Shown: positions 15,533 through 24,982, counted from the first letter of the stretch. The stretch: 64,000 nucleotides of DNA from RHKX01 sp046330415 (GCA_046330415.1 JAXLSW010000011.1:124001-188000); one strand, 5' to 3'. The notes: generated from the sequence alone by a model not told the origin. Made by a program: numbers and translations.

Positions 15533-16696
15533 ATGCCTGAAGCAGTCATCGTCGACACCGTGCGCACCCCGATCGGCCGCGCCTTCAAGGGCTCGCTGGC
15601 CCAGTTGCGCCCCGACGAGACCGGCGCCTTCGTGATCGACCGCCTTCTCGAGCGCAACCCCGACGTCGACCCGAAGCTCGTCCAGGAGGTGTTCTGCGGC
15701 GTCGGCATGCCCCAGGGCCTTCAGGCGTTCAACCTCGCCCGGATCATGGTCCTGCTGTCGGAGAACCTGAGCGAGGAGACCACCGGCGTCACGGTCTCCC
15801 GCTACTGCGCGAGCTCGCTCGACGCGATCCGCCACGCCTCCAACGCCGTCAAGAACGGCGAGGGCGACGCCTACATCGCCGCGGGCGTCGAGTTCGTCTC
15901 GCGCTTCAACGAGCGCAACGAGGTCGCCGGCAACGACGACAAGAACTCCAAGCTCACCGGCGAGGGCGAGCTGCCCAACGTCTACATCGACATGGGCGTG
16001 ACCGCCGTCAACGTCGCCGAGAAGTACGGCGTCTCCCGTGACGACATGGACGACTACGCGCTGCGCTCCCAGCACCTGGCCGTCGCCTCGCAGGAGTCCG
16101 GCTTCTTCGACAAGGAGATCGTCCCGATTCCGACCCCGAACGGCGAGGTCAGCAAGGACGACGGTCCCCGCAAGGACGAGGGCGACATGCGCGAGAAGCT
16201 CGGCAGCCTCAAGGAGGCCTTCGGTGGCGGTGGCGTCACGGCCGGCAACTCATGCCCGCTCAACGACGGCGCGGCCGCCGTGCTGATCATGTCCGACACG
16301 AAGGCGAAGGAGCTCGGCCTGACGCCGCGCGCCCGCATCGTCACCGCGGCCACCGCGGGCAACAACCCCGAGTACATGGGAGTCGCCCCGATCGGCGCCG
16401 TCAAGAAGGTCCTCGACCGCGCCGGGATGACGGTCGGCGACATCGGCACCGTCGAGCTCAACGAGGCGTTCGCCGCCCAGGTCATCCCGATCATGGAGGA
16501 GTGCGGGATCGACCAGGACAAGCTCAACACCCACGGCGGGGCCATCGCGCTCGGCCACCCCTTCGGCATGACCGGCGCCCGCATCATGGGCACGCTGCTC
16601 AATGTCATGGAGACCGACGACCACGCGGTCGGCCTCGAGACGATGTGCGTCGCCGGCGGCCAGGGCGAGGCGATGATCGTGGAGCGCCTCAACTAG
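15533..16696 (+). CDS. Thiolase (acetyl-CoA acyltransferase)
   Basis: 387-residue thiolase of the degradative or biosynthetic acetyl-CoA C-acyltransferase type, cleaving 3-ketoacyl-CoA or condensing acetyl-CoA. The nucleophile lies in VSRYCASSLDA (Cys92), the His motif is GGAIALGHPFGMTGAR, and the second Cys is in ETMCVAGGQGEA. Length fits the usual 390. The ATG at 15533 is fixed by AAGGAGAACCTG directly upstream; a longer frame from 15278 overlaps the divergent rhodanese gene and is rejected. With the acyl-CoA dehydrogenase (21889) and crotonase (30668), it fits fatty-acid beta-oxidation spread over several loci. Confidence 0.93.
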   Translation: MPEAVIVDTVRTPIGRAFKGSLAQLRPDETGAFVIDRLLERNPDVDPKLVQEVFCGVGMPQGLQAFNLARIMVLLSENLSEETTGVTVSRYCASSLDAIRHASNAVKNGEGDAYIAAGVEFVSRFNERNEVAGNDDKNSKLTGEGELPNVYIDMGVTAVNVAEKYGVSRDDMDDYALRSQHLAVASQESGFFDKEIVPIPTPNGEVSKDDGPRKDEGDMREKLGSLKEAFGGGGVTAGNSCPLNDGAAAVLIMSDTKAKELGLTPRARIVTAATAGNNPEYMGVAPIGAVKKVLDRAGMTVGDIGTVELNEAFAAQVIPIMEECGIDQDKLNTHGGAIALGHPFGMTGARIMGTLLNVMETDDHAVGLETMCVAGGQGEAMIVERLN

Positions 16697-16711
16697 GACA
16701 TCTCGCCTGAA

Positions 16712-16717
16712 TAGGGT
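16712..16717 (+). promoter_or_regulatory. TAGGGT -10-like box
   Basis: TAGGGT lies nine bases before the ATG at 16727, and no Shine-Dalgarno sequence intervenes. Likely short-leader promoter of the DUF4126 gene. Confidence 0.35.
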
Positions 16718-16726
16718 GGTGGCGGG

Positions 16727-17314
16727 ATGGACTTCGCCGCCACCCTCTTCAGCACCGGCTGGGCGTCGGGCGTAAACGCCTACGGCACCGTCGCCCTGCT
16801 CGGCATCCTCGGCCGGCTCGGCGTCGGCGAGGTCCCCGCGGGCCTCGAGCGTCCCTCGGTCATCGCCGTCGCGCTCGGCCTCTTCACGGTCGAGTTCTTC
16901 GTCGACAAGGTCCCCGCGCTCGACAGCGCCTGGGACTCGGTTCACACAGTCATCAGACCGCTGATCGCGACGATCCTCGGCTTCCAGTTCGGCGGCGAGG
17001 AGGGGATCGACGGGATCCAGGAGGCGCTGGGAGCCGGCGCGACCGGGATGGTGGCGCTGGCCAGCCACCTCGTGAAGATGGGCCTGCGGCTCGGGATCAA
17101 CACCTCGCCGGAGCCCGCTTCCAACATCGTCGTCAGCCTGACCGAGGACGGGCTCGTCGCCGTCGTCGTTCTCTTCTCGATCAACCATCCGGTGCTCGCG
17201 GCGTCCATTGCGGCCGTCCTGCTCGCGATCGGGGTCGCGATCATCGCGTTCCTGTGGACGCGGATCCGGACTGCTCTGAGGCGCCGGCGGGAGCGCCGCG
17301 CGGGCGTCCCCTGA
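16727..17314 (+). CDS. DUF4126-family membrane protein
   Basis: 195-residue integral membrane protein. The opening TGWASGVNAYGTVALLGILGR and the VEFFVDKVPALDSAWDSVHT segment are characteristic of DUF4126. Further helices cover about residues 105-125 and 145-175, and the C-terminus is very basic (RTALRRRRERRAG) and should be cytosolic. Function is unknown. It stands alone between thiolase and the FKBP gene, 46 bases before the latter's start, and may share a transcript with it. Confidence 0.85.
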   Translation: MDFAATLFSTGWASGVNAYGTVALLGILGRLGVGEVPAGLERPSVIAVALGLFTVEFFVDKVPALDSAWDSVHTVIRPLIATILGFQFGGEEGIDGIQEALGAGATGMVALASHLVKMGLRLGINTSPEPASNIVVSLTEDGLVAVVVLFSINHPVLAASIAAVLLAIGVAIIAFLWTRIRTALRRRRERRAGVP

Positions 17315-17360
17315 GGCGCGGTGCGCCGTCCCGCCCGGTGATGTGGGAGGCTCCCCGGCC

Positions 17361-17942
17361 ATGAACGACGGGAACCGGTCCAAGATCCTTGCCCTCGGCG
17401 CCTTCGTGGTCGTCCTGATCGTCGCCGTGGTCGTCGGCCTCGTCCTCGGCGGTGGCGACGACTCCGACGACTCCGCCTCGACCGGACCCGATTGCAGCAC
17501 CGAGTCTTCGATCTCGACGGACACGTCGAAGAAGCCCGACGTGACGCCGCCCGAGGGCGACGCTCCGGACGATCTCGAGTGCGTCGACATCGTCGAGGGC
17601 GACGGCGCCACCGCCGAGCCCGGCGATCAGGTGACCGTGCAGTACGTCGGCATCGACTTCGACTCCGGCAAGCAGTTCGACGCCTCCTGGGACAACGGCC
17701 AGCCCTTCCCCTTCCAGCTCGGAGCCGGAAGCGTCATCGACGGTTGGGACGAGGGCGTCGTCGGCATGAAGGTCGGCGGCCGCCGCGAGTTGATCATCCC
17801 GCCCGATCTCGCCTACGGCGCTCAGGGCCAGCCGCCCTCGATCAAGCCGGACGCGACGCTCGTCTTCGTCGTCGACCTGCTCGACGCGCAGGCAGCACCC
17901 ACGACCACCGGTACGGCGACTCCCGCCCCAACCGGCGGCTGA
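17361..17942 (+). CDS. FKBP-type peptidyl-prolyl isomerase, membrane-anchored
   Basis: 193 residues. An N-terminal membrane anchor (about residues 8-30) is followed by an acidic Ser/Asp linker with a Cys pair, then an FKBP domain (about 78-180). Family marks are VTVQYVG, FDASWDNGQPFPFQLG, VIDGWDEGVVGMKVGGRRELIIPPDLAYG and LVFVVDLL. It should catalyse proline cis-trans isomerisation in extracytoplasmic proteins. The ATG at 17361 is preferred, with GGGAGG ten bases upstream; a GTG at 17343 would add six residues. The C-terminus is a short Thr/Pro tail. Confidence 0.93.
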   Translation: MNDGNRSKILALGAFVVVLIVAVVVGLVLGGGDDSDDSASTGPDCSTESSISTDTSKKPDVTPPEGDAPDDLECVDIVEGDGATAEPGDQVTVQYVGIDFDSGKQFDASWDNGQPFPFQLGAGSVIDGWDEGVVGMKVGGRRELIIPPDLAYGAQGQPPSIKPDATLVFVVDLLDAQAAPTTTGTATPAPTGG

Positions 17943-18105
17943 GCCGACTGGTCCGGCTCACGCAGCCGAGGGCGGCCGGGTGGATCTGATCCGGTTCGCG
18001 GTCGCGCAGCGGCCGCGGTTCCCCGCCCCTTCACATTCCGTTTAGGGGCGCTCGAATAGGGTGCGCGTGACCAGCACCCAGACGACCGCCGGAGGTTCCC
18101 CGCAG

Positions 18106-18828
18106 ATGGCCCTTGAACAGTCCCTCGCACAGTTCGCCGAGAAGGAGACCTCAGAAGCCTTCTCCCTGCAGAACTCGAAGCTCCTCAAGGTCGAGCTCTC
18201 CGGCGCGACCGTGCAGGCGAGGCTCGGCTCGATGGTCGCCCACCAGGGCGACGTCAAGTTCGAGCACGCCGGCTCCGGTGGCATGTCCCGCTTCGTCAAG
18301 AAGGCGATGACCGGCGAGGGGACCGACCTGATGAAGGTGTCGGGTACCGGCGAGGTCTTCCTCGCGCACCTCGCCCAGGACGTGCAGATCCTCCGGCTCG
18401 AGAACGAGGGGATCACGGCCAACGGCGCCAACGTCCTCGCCTTCGAGGACGGGATCAACTGGGACATCAAGCGGGTCGAGGGCGCCTCGGGGATGCTCGG
18501 GGGCGGCCTCTACAACATGAGCCTGCAGGGCACCGGCTACGTCGCGATCATGTCCGACGGCCCGCCGATGCTGATCCAGATCGCCGGTGAGCAGACCTTC
18601 GCCGACCCGCAGGCGGCGATCACCTGGTCGGCGGGAGTCACGACCTCGGTCAAGGCCGACGTCAACATGAAGACCCTGATCGGCAGGGGCTCGGGCGAGA
18701 CGATGCAGCTCTCCTTCGGCGGTCAGGGCTGGGCGCTGATCCAGCCTTCGGAGGGACAGGTCGCTCCCTCGGGCGGCAGCAGCACCGGCGGGGCCGCCGG
18801 CGGCATCGGGAAGTTCCTCAGCGGGTGA
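18106..18828 (+). CDS. AIM24-family protein
   Basis: About 240 residues of all-beta AIM24/TIGR00266-type fold. Diagnostic stretches are VSGTGEVFLAHLAQDVQILRL, a Gly-rich LGGGLYNMSLQGTGYVAIMSDG and a later ADPQAAITWSAGV. Family members are uncharacterised in most bacteria, and mitochondrial homologues affect membrane organisation. There is no signal peptide or membrane helix, and the Gly/Ser-rich C-terminus is probably flexible. ATG 18106 is chosen because GGAGGTTCCCCGCAG precedes it; GTG at 18061 or 18067 would add a short Thr-rich lead. It lies 19 bases before the ABC ATPase gene and may be co-transcribed with it. Confidence 0.85.
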   Translation: MALEQSLAQFAEKETSEAFSLQNSKLLKVELSGATVQARLGSMVAHQGDVKFEHAGSGGMSRFVKKAMTGEGTDLMKVSGTGEVFLAHLAQDVQILRLENEGITANGANVLAFEDGINWDIKRVEGASGMLGGGLYNMSLQGTGYVAIMSDGPPMLIQIAGEQTFADPQAAITWSAGVTTSVKADVNMKTLIGRGSGETMQLSFGGQGWALIQPSEGQVAPSGGSSTGGAAGGIGKFLSG

Positions 18829-18847
18829 TCGCGGGTATGGCGGGGTC

Positions 18848-19816
18848 ATGATCGAGGCGGCGGGCTTGAGCAAGCGCTTCGGCGGCCAGTTGGCCGTCGA
18901 TGACGCCTCGTTCTCCTGCACGCCCGGAACCGTGACCGGCTTCCTCGGCCCCAACGGAGCCGGCAAGTCGACGACGCTGCGGATGATCTGCGGCCTCGCG
19001 ACCCCGACCGCGGGCAGCGCGACCGTGCTCGGCCAGCCCTACCGCAAGATCGCCAACCCCGCCCGCCATGTCGGCGTGATGCTCGATGCGAGCGCCCAGC
19101 ACAGCGGCCGCACCGGTCGCGAGACGCTGCGGCTCAGCGCCGAGACGATGGGGGTCGATCGCAGCCGGGTCCCCGAGTGGCTCGAGCGCGTCGGCCTCGA
19201 TCAATCCGCGGCGAAGAAGCGCGTCGGCAAGTACTCGCTGGGGATGCGGCAGCGACTCGGGCTCGCCCAGGTCCTGATCGGCGACCCGCAGGTCCTCATC
19301 CTTGACGAGCCCGCCAACGGCCTCGATCCCCAGGGAATCATCTGGATGCGTGACCTCCTCCGCGGCTTCGCCCACGGCGGCGGCACGGTGCTCCTGTCGT
19401 CCCACCTCCTGCACGAGGTCGACGCGATCGCCGATCAGCTCGTGCTCATCAACAGGGGGAAGATCGTCGCCCAGGGCGCGAAGGACGAGCTCCTCGCGAC
19501 GAGCGGAAGCTTCGTCCGCAGCCCCGACCGCGGCGGGCTCGAGCGGGCCCTGCAAGCGGCCGGGATCCAGTTCACCGCGTCCGGCGACGGCCTCGTCGCC
19601 GACGGCGAGGGCGAGCGGGTGGGAGCCGCCGCGCATGCCGGCGGCATCGCCCTGAGCGAGCTCCGCGCCGCCGACGGCGGCGGCCTCGAGCAGCTCTTCC
19701 TCTCCCTCACCTCCGACGCGGCCGAGCCCGGAACCGCACCGCCGCCTCCGCCCGCCCCGTCCGGAGCTCAGCAGCCGCCCCCGCCGCCCCCGCCGCCACC
19801 GGAGGCCGCCTCGTGA
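18848..19816 (+). CDS. ABC transporter ATP-binding protein (ABC-2 exporter type)
   Basis: 322 residues. Walker A GPNGAGKST (34-42), signature YSLGMRQ (129-135), Walker B VLILDEP (149-155) and the switch His in LLSSHLLHEVD are all present. The closest style is the CcmA/DrrA-like group of drug or lipid exporters. A C-terminal extension of about 100 residues ends in a nearly pure Pro/Ala tail. The gene overlaps the permease GTG start by four bases, so the two make one transporter, with the substrate unknown. Translational coupling is likely. Confidence 0.93.
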   Translation: MIEAAGLSKRFGGQLAVDDASFSCTPGTVTGFLGPNGAGKSTTLRMICGLATPTAGSATVLGQPYRKIANPARHVGVMLDASAQHSGRTGRETLRLSAETMGVDRSRVPEWLERVGLDQSAAKKRVGKYSLGMRQRLGLAQVLIGDPQVLILDEPANGLDPQGIIWMRDLLRGFAHGGGTVLLSSHLLHEVDAIADQLVLINRGKIVAQGAKDELLATSGSFVRSPDRGGLERALQAAGIQFTASGDGLVADGEGERVGAAAHAGGIALSELRAADGGGLEQLFLSLTSDAAEPGTAPPPPPAPSGAQQPPPPPPPPPEAAS

Positions 19817-20556
19817 GCGGCGTGCCTGCCACCGCGAATTCGGCCCGCCCGGCGCTGCCGCGCCTGGTCGCCGTCGAGTGGCGGAAGATGCTCGACACCC
19901 GGGCGAGCCTCTGGCTCACCCTGATCACCGCGATCGGCGTCGTCGGGATCGCGATCGCGCAGGCGGCGAGCGCCAGCGGCTCGGATGCGGAGGCGGGCTC
20001 GATCTTCCAGACCTCGTGCGGCATCGCCAGCATCCTGCTGCCGATCGTCGTCATCCTGCTCGTCACCAGCGAGTGGTCGCAGCGAGCCGGGCTGATCACC
20101 TTCGCCCTGGTCCCCGCCCGCTCCCGGGTCATCGTCGCGAAGCTGCTGGCCGCGATCCTGCTCGTGGCCGCCGCCGTGGCCGTCGCCCTGCTCCTGGCCG
20201 TGGTCTGCGGCGGCGCGATCGGAGAGGGCGCCGACATCTCCGGCACCGATATGGGCCAGGGCGCCCTCTACCTGCTCATCAACGTCGGCATCGGCTTCGC
20301 GCTCGGGCTCCTGTTCATGAACAGCCCACTCGCGATCGTCCTCCTGTTCGCAGCGCCGATCGTGATCTCCCTGATCGGGGCGATCAGCAGCTCGATCAAC
20401 GACGTCACCATCTGGTTCGACCAATCCGAGCTCCCGGACCTGATCTCCTCGAGCGCCTCGATCGACTGGGGGAAGATCGGCGTGACCGCGTTGGTCTGGG
20501 TCGCCCTGCCGCTGGTGCTCGGGCTCGTGCGCCTGCACCGCACGGACATCGACTGA
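19813..20556 (+). CDS. ABC-2 type permease
   Basis: 247-residue membrane protein with about six helices. VEWRKMLDTRASLWLTLITAIGVVG is the standard ABC-2 permease opening. Later helices include SILLPIVVILLVTSEWS, AILLVAAAVAVALLLAVV, LYLLINVGIGFALGLLF and LALVWVALPLVLG-like segments. The GTG start at 19813 overlaps the ATPase stop, so translation is coupled. Together the pair probably exports a lipid, drug or peptide. Nothing in the sequence fixes the substrate. Confidence 0.88.
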   Translation: MSGVPATANSARPALPRLVAVEWRKMLDTRASLWLTLITAIGVVGIAIAQAASASGSDAEAGSIFQTSCGIASILLPIVVILLVTSEWSQRAGLITFALVPARSRVIVAKLLAAILLVAAAVAVALLLAVVCGGAIGEGADISGTDMGQGALYLLINVGIGFALGLLFMNSPLAIVLLFAAPIVISLIGAISSSINDVTIWFDQSELPDLISSSASIDWGKIGVTALVWVALPLVLGLVRLHRTDID

Positions 20557-20565
20557 CGCTGCTCC

Positions 20566-20594
20566 TTGCGCGACGCCTTCTCCTGATCTAGTGT
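20566..20594 (+). promoter_or_regulatory. Candidate promoter of the TolB-like gene
   Basis: TTGCGC (20566-20571) and TAGTGT (20589-20594) are 17 bases apart, and the -10-like box ends seven bases before the ATG at 20602. This predicts a leaderless or near-leaderless mRNA. Confidence 0.45.
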
Positions 20595-20601
20595 CGCCGG
20601 C

Positions 20602-21867
20602 ATGGTGAGCAGGGGGCTTGTCGACCGATCAGGAAGCAGGAGGAGTGGGACGAGCACGAGGCTGGCCTGCGCGCTCGCGGTGGCCACTTCGGCACTGCTC
20701 GCGGCGGACCCGGTCGAAGCGTCCTTCCCGGGTGCGAACGGGCGCATCGCCTACACCTCGGGCGACTCGGTCGCCGGGATCGTCTCGGTCAACCCCGACG
20801 GGTCGGGCAAGCTCGACCTGACCGGTGCGAGGTTGCGGGGCTCGGCGACCGGCAGCTACGACCCCGCCTACTCCGCCGACGGCGAGCGGATCACGTTCGA
20901 GAAGGTCGAGCCGGGCATCTTCCGCCCCGATGTCTTCGTCATGAACGCCGACGGGTCCGCACAGACGAACCTGACCCGGGACACGACCACCGACCGCGAG
21001 TCGGACCCCAGCTTCTCGCCCGACGGCTCCCAGATCGCCTACGTCCGCGAGCCCGATGGCGGCAACCGGAGCATCGTCGTCATGAGCTCGAGTGGATCCG
21101 CGCCGACCGATCTGACCTCGACCCTGCCGATCACGTTCCCGTCGAACCCCGAGTTCTCGCCGGACGGCACCAGGATCGCCTTCGACGCGAGCTCCGGCCC
21201 CGATCAGGACGTCTACGTCATGAACGCCAACGGCACCGGCCTGACCAACATCACCGTCGCGGTGGCCGGCGCCAGCTCGGCCCCGAGCTGGTCGCCGGAC
21301 GGCACCCGGATCGCCTTCGAGCACAGCGACATCGCGAGGTCGGACATCTTCCTGATCGGCTCCTCGGGCGGGGCGACGACGAACCTGACGAGCACGCTTG
21401 CGGCCGACGCCAACCCGTCGAGTCCGGCGTTCTCCCCCGACAGCTCGCGGATCGCGTACTCACGCAAGGACGGCGACGACGCCGACATCTACGTCATGAC
21501 CGCCGCCGATGGCCTCGGGCAGACCAACCTGACCACCGACGATCCGAGCTACAACGGGCAACCCAACTGGGGTCCCGCCGACGTCAGCGCGCCGCAGGTC
21601 ACGATCGGCAAGGGCCCGAAGCGGAAGACCTCCAAGCGGACGGCGAAGCTGGCGTTCAGCGCCGACGAACCGGGCGTCACCTTCAGGTGCAGCCTCGACG
21701 GCAAGGGAGTGAGGCCGGGCCTCGCCAGGTTCCAGGACTGCTCGTCGCCGCGGACGTACCGCCGCCTGAGGCCGGGGCGCAAGACGTTCCGCGTCCGGGG
21801 CATCGATCCGGCGGGCAACGTGAGCGATCAGGCGAAGCTGAAGTGGAAGGTGAGGGGCTCGAAGTAG
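20602..21867 (+). CDS. Secreted TolB-like beta-propeller protein
   Basis: 421 residues. A long signal peptide (to about residue 40, ending DPVEA) precedes repeated PD40/WD40-like blades: FSPDGSQIAYVRE, FSPDGTRIAFDAS, WSPDGTRIAFEHS, FSPDSSRIAYSRK, each with an intervening VMNADG or VMTAADG turn. The last 90 residues are a basic beta module (FRCSLDGKG, then CSSPRTYRRL, then VRGIDPAGNVS). A related module closes the beta-helix protein at 60896. Probably extracellular; role unknown. It has no Pal or Tol partner nearby, so it is not the cell-envelope TolB. Confidence 0.85.
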   Translation: MVSRGLVDRSGSRRSGTSTRLACALAVATSALLAADPVEASFPGANGRIAYTSGDSVAGIVSVNPDGSGKLDLTGARLRGSATGSYDPAYSADGERITFEKVEPGIFRPDVFVMNADGSAQTNLTRDTTTDRESDPSFSPDGSQIAYVREPDGGNRSIVVMSSSGSAPTDLTSTLPITFPSNPEFSPDGTRIAFDASSGPDQDVYVMNANGTGLTNITVAVAGASSAPSWSPDGTRIAFEHSDIARSDIFLIGSSGGATTNLTSTLAADANPSSPAFSPDSSRIAYSRKDGDDADIYVMTAADGLGQTNLTTDDPSYNGQPNWGPADVSAPQVTIGKGPKRKTSKRTAKLAFSADEPGVTFRCSLDGKGVRPGLARFQDCSSPRTYRRLRPGRKTFRVRGIDPAGNVSDQAKLKWKVRGSK

Positions 21868-21888
21868 GCCCCTCGACCGCCCGCCGCC

Positions 21889-23640
21889 TCAGTCGGTGAA
21901 CAGCGAGTAGCCGTACTCGCCGCGCTTGTAGGCGAGCTTGGCGATCGCGGTCATGCGGTCGTCGTCGTTGTTCTCCATCTGCCGAAGCTGGGAGCGGACG
22001 CGACCCGCCGCGCGCTGGCAGAACGAGTCCGCGATGTAGCGCTCCTGGCCGGAGACCTCGACGCCCTGATCCTCGAAGATCGCCGTCACCCGCGACAGCA
22101 CCGCGACCTGGGCGTACACGTCGGAGATCGCGTCGGCGAGCCGCTTCTGCTGCAGCTGCTTGAGCGTGACGCCCTTCTTGTGCTCGCGGATCAGGGACTC
22201 GGTGGTGGCTGAGAGCTCCCGGACCTGCTCGGAGACGGCGTCGGCGTGCTTTTCGAGCTTGGGGTGGGCCATCGAGATGCTCGCCGGCGCGACCTGGCGC
22301 TTGACGCGCCCCGCCGCGTAGTCGGCGAGGACGCCGATGGAGCCGATCGGATCGCCGAGGCCGATGTTGCCGAGCCCCGCGAGCTTCTCGCCGACGGGCT
22401 TCATCGCCGAGAGCGCGATGAAGCAGCGCATGACGTCGTTGGCGCCCTCGAAGATCGGGAAGATCCTGATGTCGCGGATGATCTTCTCGTAGGGGTGGTC
22501 CTTCATGTACCCCTCGCCGCCCGCCAGCTGCAGCGCCCGGTTTGCCGCGTACCAGAGGAACTCGGTCCCGGCGACCTTGCAGATGGCCGATTCCAGCGAG
22601 TAGTCCTCGACCCCGGCGTCGGTGAGTCCGCAGGTCAGATACGCCATCGACTCCAGCCCGAACAGGTAGGAGACCATCCACCCGATCTTCTCCTGCACGA
22701 GCTCGAAGTCGGCGATCGGCTGGCCGAACTGCTCGCGCTCCTGGACGTGGTCGATGGTCAGGTCGATCAGCTTCTTGGCGGCGCCGACGGAGCCGGTTCC
22801 GAGGCCGATCCTGCCGTTGTTGAGGATCGACATCGCGATGTGGAAGCCCTCGCCCGGCTCGCCGAGCACGTTCTCCGCCGGCACGCGAACATCGTTGAAG
22901 TAGAGGCGCCGGAGATCGTTGCCGCGCAGGCCCATCGTGTCGAAGCGCTCGCCGACCTCGAAGCCGTCCATCCCCTTCTCGAGGATGAGCGCGATGTGGC
23001 GGTCCTTGCCGTCGACCTCGGCGCGCGCGAACGCCGTGAAGACGTCGCCCTTGGAGCCGTTGCCGATGTAGCGCTTCTCGCCGTTGAGGACCCAGGAGCC
23101 GTCCGGTTGGCGGACCGCGCGGGAGCGCACGTTGTAGGCATCGGAGCCGGCCTCAGGTTCTGTCAGAGCGAAGCCGGCGAGCTTGCGGCCGGCGGCGAGG
23201 TCGGGGAGCCAGCGCTCCTTCTGCTCGTCGGTGCCGAAGAGGTGGATGCCCTTGTAGCCGATCGACTGGTGGACGCCGAGGATGATCGAGAGGGTCGCGT
23301 CGATCTGGGCGAAGGTCTCGAAGACGCGCGCGTAGCCGGTCTGGGAGAGGCCCTGGCCGCCGTACTTCTCGTCGACGTAGAGGCCGCAGAGCCCGGCCTC
23401 GCCGAGCCGAGCGATGTTGTCGTCGCCGATCCAGCGATCCTCCTCGACCTGGCGATGGTCGATGCCGTCGCCGATCTCACGCGCCTTCGCGTTGAGCTCC
23501 CGGACCTTGCGCTGCTCCTCGGCGTCGGGCTCCGGCCAGGGGAAGACCATCTCCTCGTGGATCTCCCCCAGCAGCAGGGACTTCGCGAAGGACGACGCGG
23601 CCTCACCGCTCTCGGGCTTCTCGACGACGCTGGATTCCAC
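21889..23640 (-). CDS. Acyl-CoA dehydrogenase (long-chain type)
   Basis: 583-residue flavoprotein of the acyl-CoA dehydrogenase family, introducing the alpha-beta double bond in beta-oxidation. N-terminal (to about 150), middle beta (FALTEPEAGSDAYNVRS and GEKRYIGNG) and C-terminal helical parts are all present. The catalytic Glu is expected in IFPIFEGANDVMRCF. An extra C-terminal helical region of about 170 residues, as in VLCAD/ACAD9, points to long-chain substrates. The GTG start at 23640 follows AAGGAG at eight bases. It is the downstream neighbour of lhgO, 53 bases apart. Confidence 0.93.
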   Translation of the reverse strand: MESSVVEKPESGEAASSFAKSLLLGEIHEEMVFPWPEPDAEEQRKVRELNAKAREIGDGIDHRQVEEDRWIGDDNIARLGEAGLCGLYVDEKYGGQGLSQTGYARVFETFAQIDATLSIILGVHQSIGYKGIHLFGTDEQKERWLPDLAAGRKLAGFALTEPEAGSDAYNVRSRAVRQPDGSWVLNGEKRYIGNGSKGDVFTAFARAEVDGKDRHIALILEKGMDGFEVGERFDTMGLRGNDLRRLYFNDVRVPAENVLGEPGEGFHIAMSILNNGRIGLGTGSVGAAKKLIDLTIDHVQEREQFGQPIADFELVQEKIGWMVSYLFGLESMAYLTCGLTDAGVEDYSLESAICKVAGTEFLWYAANRALQLAGGEGYMKDHPYEKIIRDIRIFPIFEGANDVMRCFIALSAMKPVGEKLAGLGNIGLGDPIGSIGVLADYAAGRVKRQVAPASISMAHPKLEKHADAVSEQVRELSATTESLIREHKKGVTLKQLQQKRLADAISDVYAQVAVLSRVTAIFEDQGVEVSGQERYIADSFCQRAAGRVRSQLRQMENNDDDRMTAIAKLAYKRGEYGYSLFTD

Positions 23641-23693
23641 GCTGCGGCTCCTTGGGTCGGGGTTCGACCGAGCCTACCCGCCGCGGCGTGCCG

Positions 23694-24911
23694 TCAATCG
23701 AGGCCGTCCACGCGGTCGGCGATCACCTCGGCGAGCGCCAGCGACGAGGTGGCGGCGGGGGAGGGGGCGTTGCGGACGTGCACGGCCCGCTCGGTCTCGG
23801 AGACGACGAAGTCGTCGACGAGCGAGCCGTCGCGGCCGATCGCCTGCGCCCGGACCCCGGAGTGGACGCTGCGCTCTACGTCTGAGAGCTGCAGCTCGGG
23901 GACGTAGCGGCGGCACTCGGCGACGAACGAGCGCATCGAGACGGCGTGGCGGATCTCGGTCAGACCGGTGCGCCAGAACCGCCGCATCATCCGCGCCGTC
24001 CCGGGCCAGGCGAGGCTCTGGGCGAGGTCGCGGGGGACGACACGCCGCAGGCGGTAGGCGTCGCGGGCGCCGACGAACAGCGCGGTCGGGCCGAGCAGGA
24101 CCTCGTCCTGCGGGGTGCGGGTGAGATGCATCCCTAGGAAGGGCAGGTCGGGGTCGGGGACCGGGTAGATGTTGGCGCGGACCAACTCCTCGCGTCCTGG
24201 CCTGAGCCGCAGGTAGGCGCCGCGGAAGGGGACGATGCGGGGGTCCGGATCGGCTCCGGCCAGCACCGCGAGGCGGTCGGCCCACGGGCCCGCGCAGAGC
24301 ACGGCGCTGCCGGCGTCGAGGGTCCCTCCCTCGTGGTCCACCGCGATCCGCCCACCGCCGGGGCGAAGGCCGCTGACGGCGCAGCCGGTCACGACCTTGC
24401 CGCCGCCGGAGCGCAGCTCAGCGGCCAGCGAGGCGGCGACGGTGGGGAAGTCGACGACGCCGGTGTTGGGGGAGTGCAGGGCGGCGATCCCGCCCGCGTG
24501 CGGTTCGATCTCTCGCAGTCGCTCGGGGCCGATCCGCTCGAGCCCGGGGACCCCGTTGGCGCGACCGCGGCGCTCGAGCTCGTCGAGGCGGGGAAGCTCG
24601 TCCTCGCGCGTGGCCACGATCACCTTGCCGTCGCGGCGGGCATCGATCCCGCGCTCGGCGCAGTAGTCGTAGAGCCGCGCCGCCCCCTCCACGCAGAGCC
24701 GCGCCTTCAGCGAGCCGGGCGGGTAGTAGATCCCCGCGTGGATGACGCCGCTGGAGTGCCCGCTCTGGTGGGTGGCGACGCGCTGGGCTCCCTCGAGGAC
24801 GACGATCGACGCGGTCGGATGGCGGCGTTGCAGCTCGCGGGCGGTGGCGAGCCCGACGATCCCGGCCCCGACCACGCAGATGTCGCATCCCGCCGGCGGC
24901 CGCTGGTCCAT
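23694..24911 (-). CDS. lhgO: L-2-hydroxyglutarate oxidase
   Basis: 405-residue FAD-dependent DAO-family oxidase. The dinucleotide motif CVVGAGIVGLATAREL starts at about residue 12, and GHSSGVIHAGIYYPPGSLKA is the LhgO hallmark. Further on are VPFRGAYLRL, PFLGMHLTR and MRSFVAECRRYVPELQ. It oxidises L-2-hydroxyglutarate to 2-oxoglutarate, repairing a side product of central metabolism, and passes electrons to the membrane chain or oxygen. ATG 24911 is used; GTG 24941 would add ten residues. It is transcribed with the acyl-CoA dehydrogenase gene and divergently from the PI-PLC-like gene. Confidence 0.92.
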   Translation of the reverse strand: MDQRPPAGCDICVVGAGIVGLATARELQRRHPTASIVVLEGAQRVATHQSGHSSGVIHAGIYYPPGSLKARLCVEGAARLYDYCAERGIDARRDGKVIVATREDELPRLDELERRGRANGVPGLERIGPERLREIEPHAGGIAALHSPNTGVVDFPTVAASLAAELRSGGGKVVTGCAVSGLRPGGGRIAVDHEGGTLDAGSAVLCAGPWADRLAVLAGADPDPRIVPFRGAYLRLRPGREELVRANIYPVPDPDLPFLGMHLTRTPQDEVLLGPTALFVGARDAYRLRRVVPRDLAQSLAWPGTARMMRRFWRTGLTEIRHAVSMRSFVAECRRYVPELQLSDVERSVHSGVRAQAIGRDGSLVDDFVVSETERAVHVRNAPSPAATSSLALAEVIADRVDGLD

Positions 24912-24982
24912 GCGGCCGAACCGTAGATCAAGGGGCTCCACCTGCCCGGTGCCGTCGCCCCGGGTGGTTGAATTCCGCCTCG

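Noticed and set aside
22246..23907. 553-codon open frame opposite the acyl-CoA dehydrogenase
   Set aside because: Antisense shadow; Val/Ala/Asp/Arg-rich with no domain, while the minus-strand gene is unmistakable.
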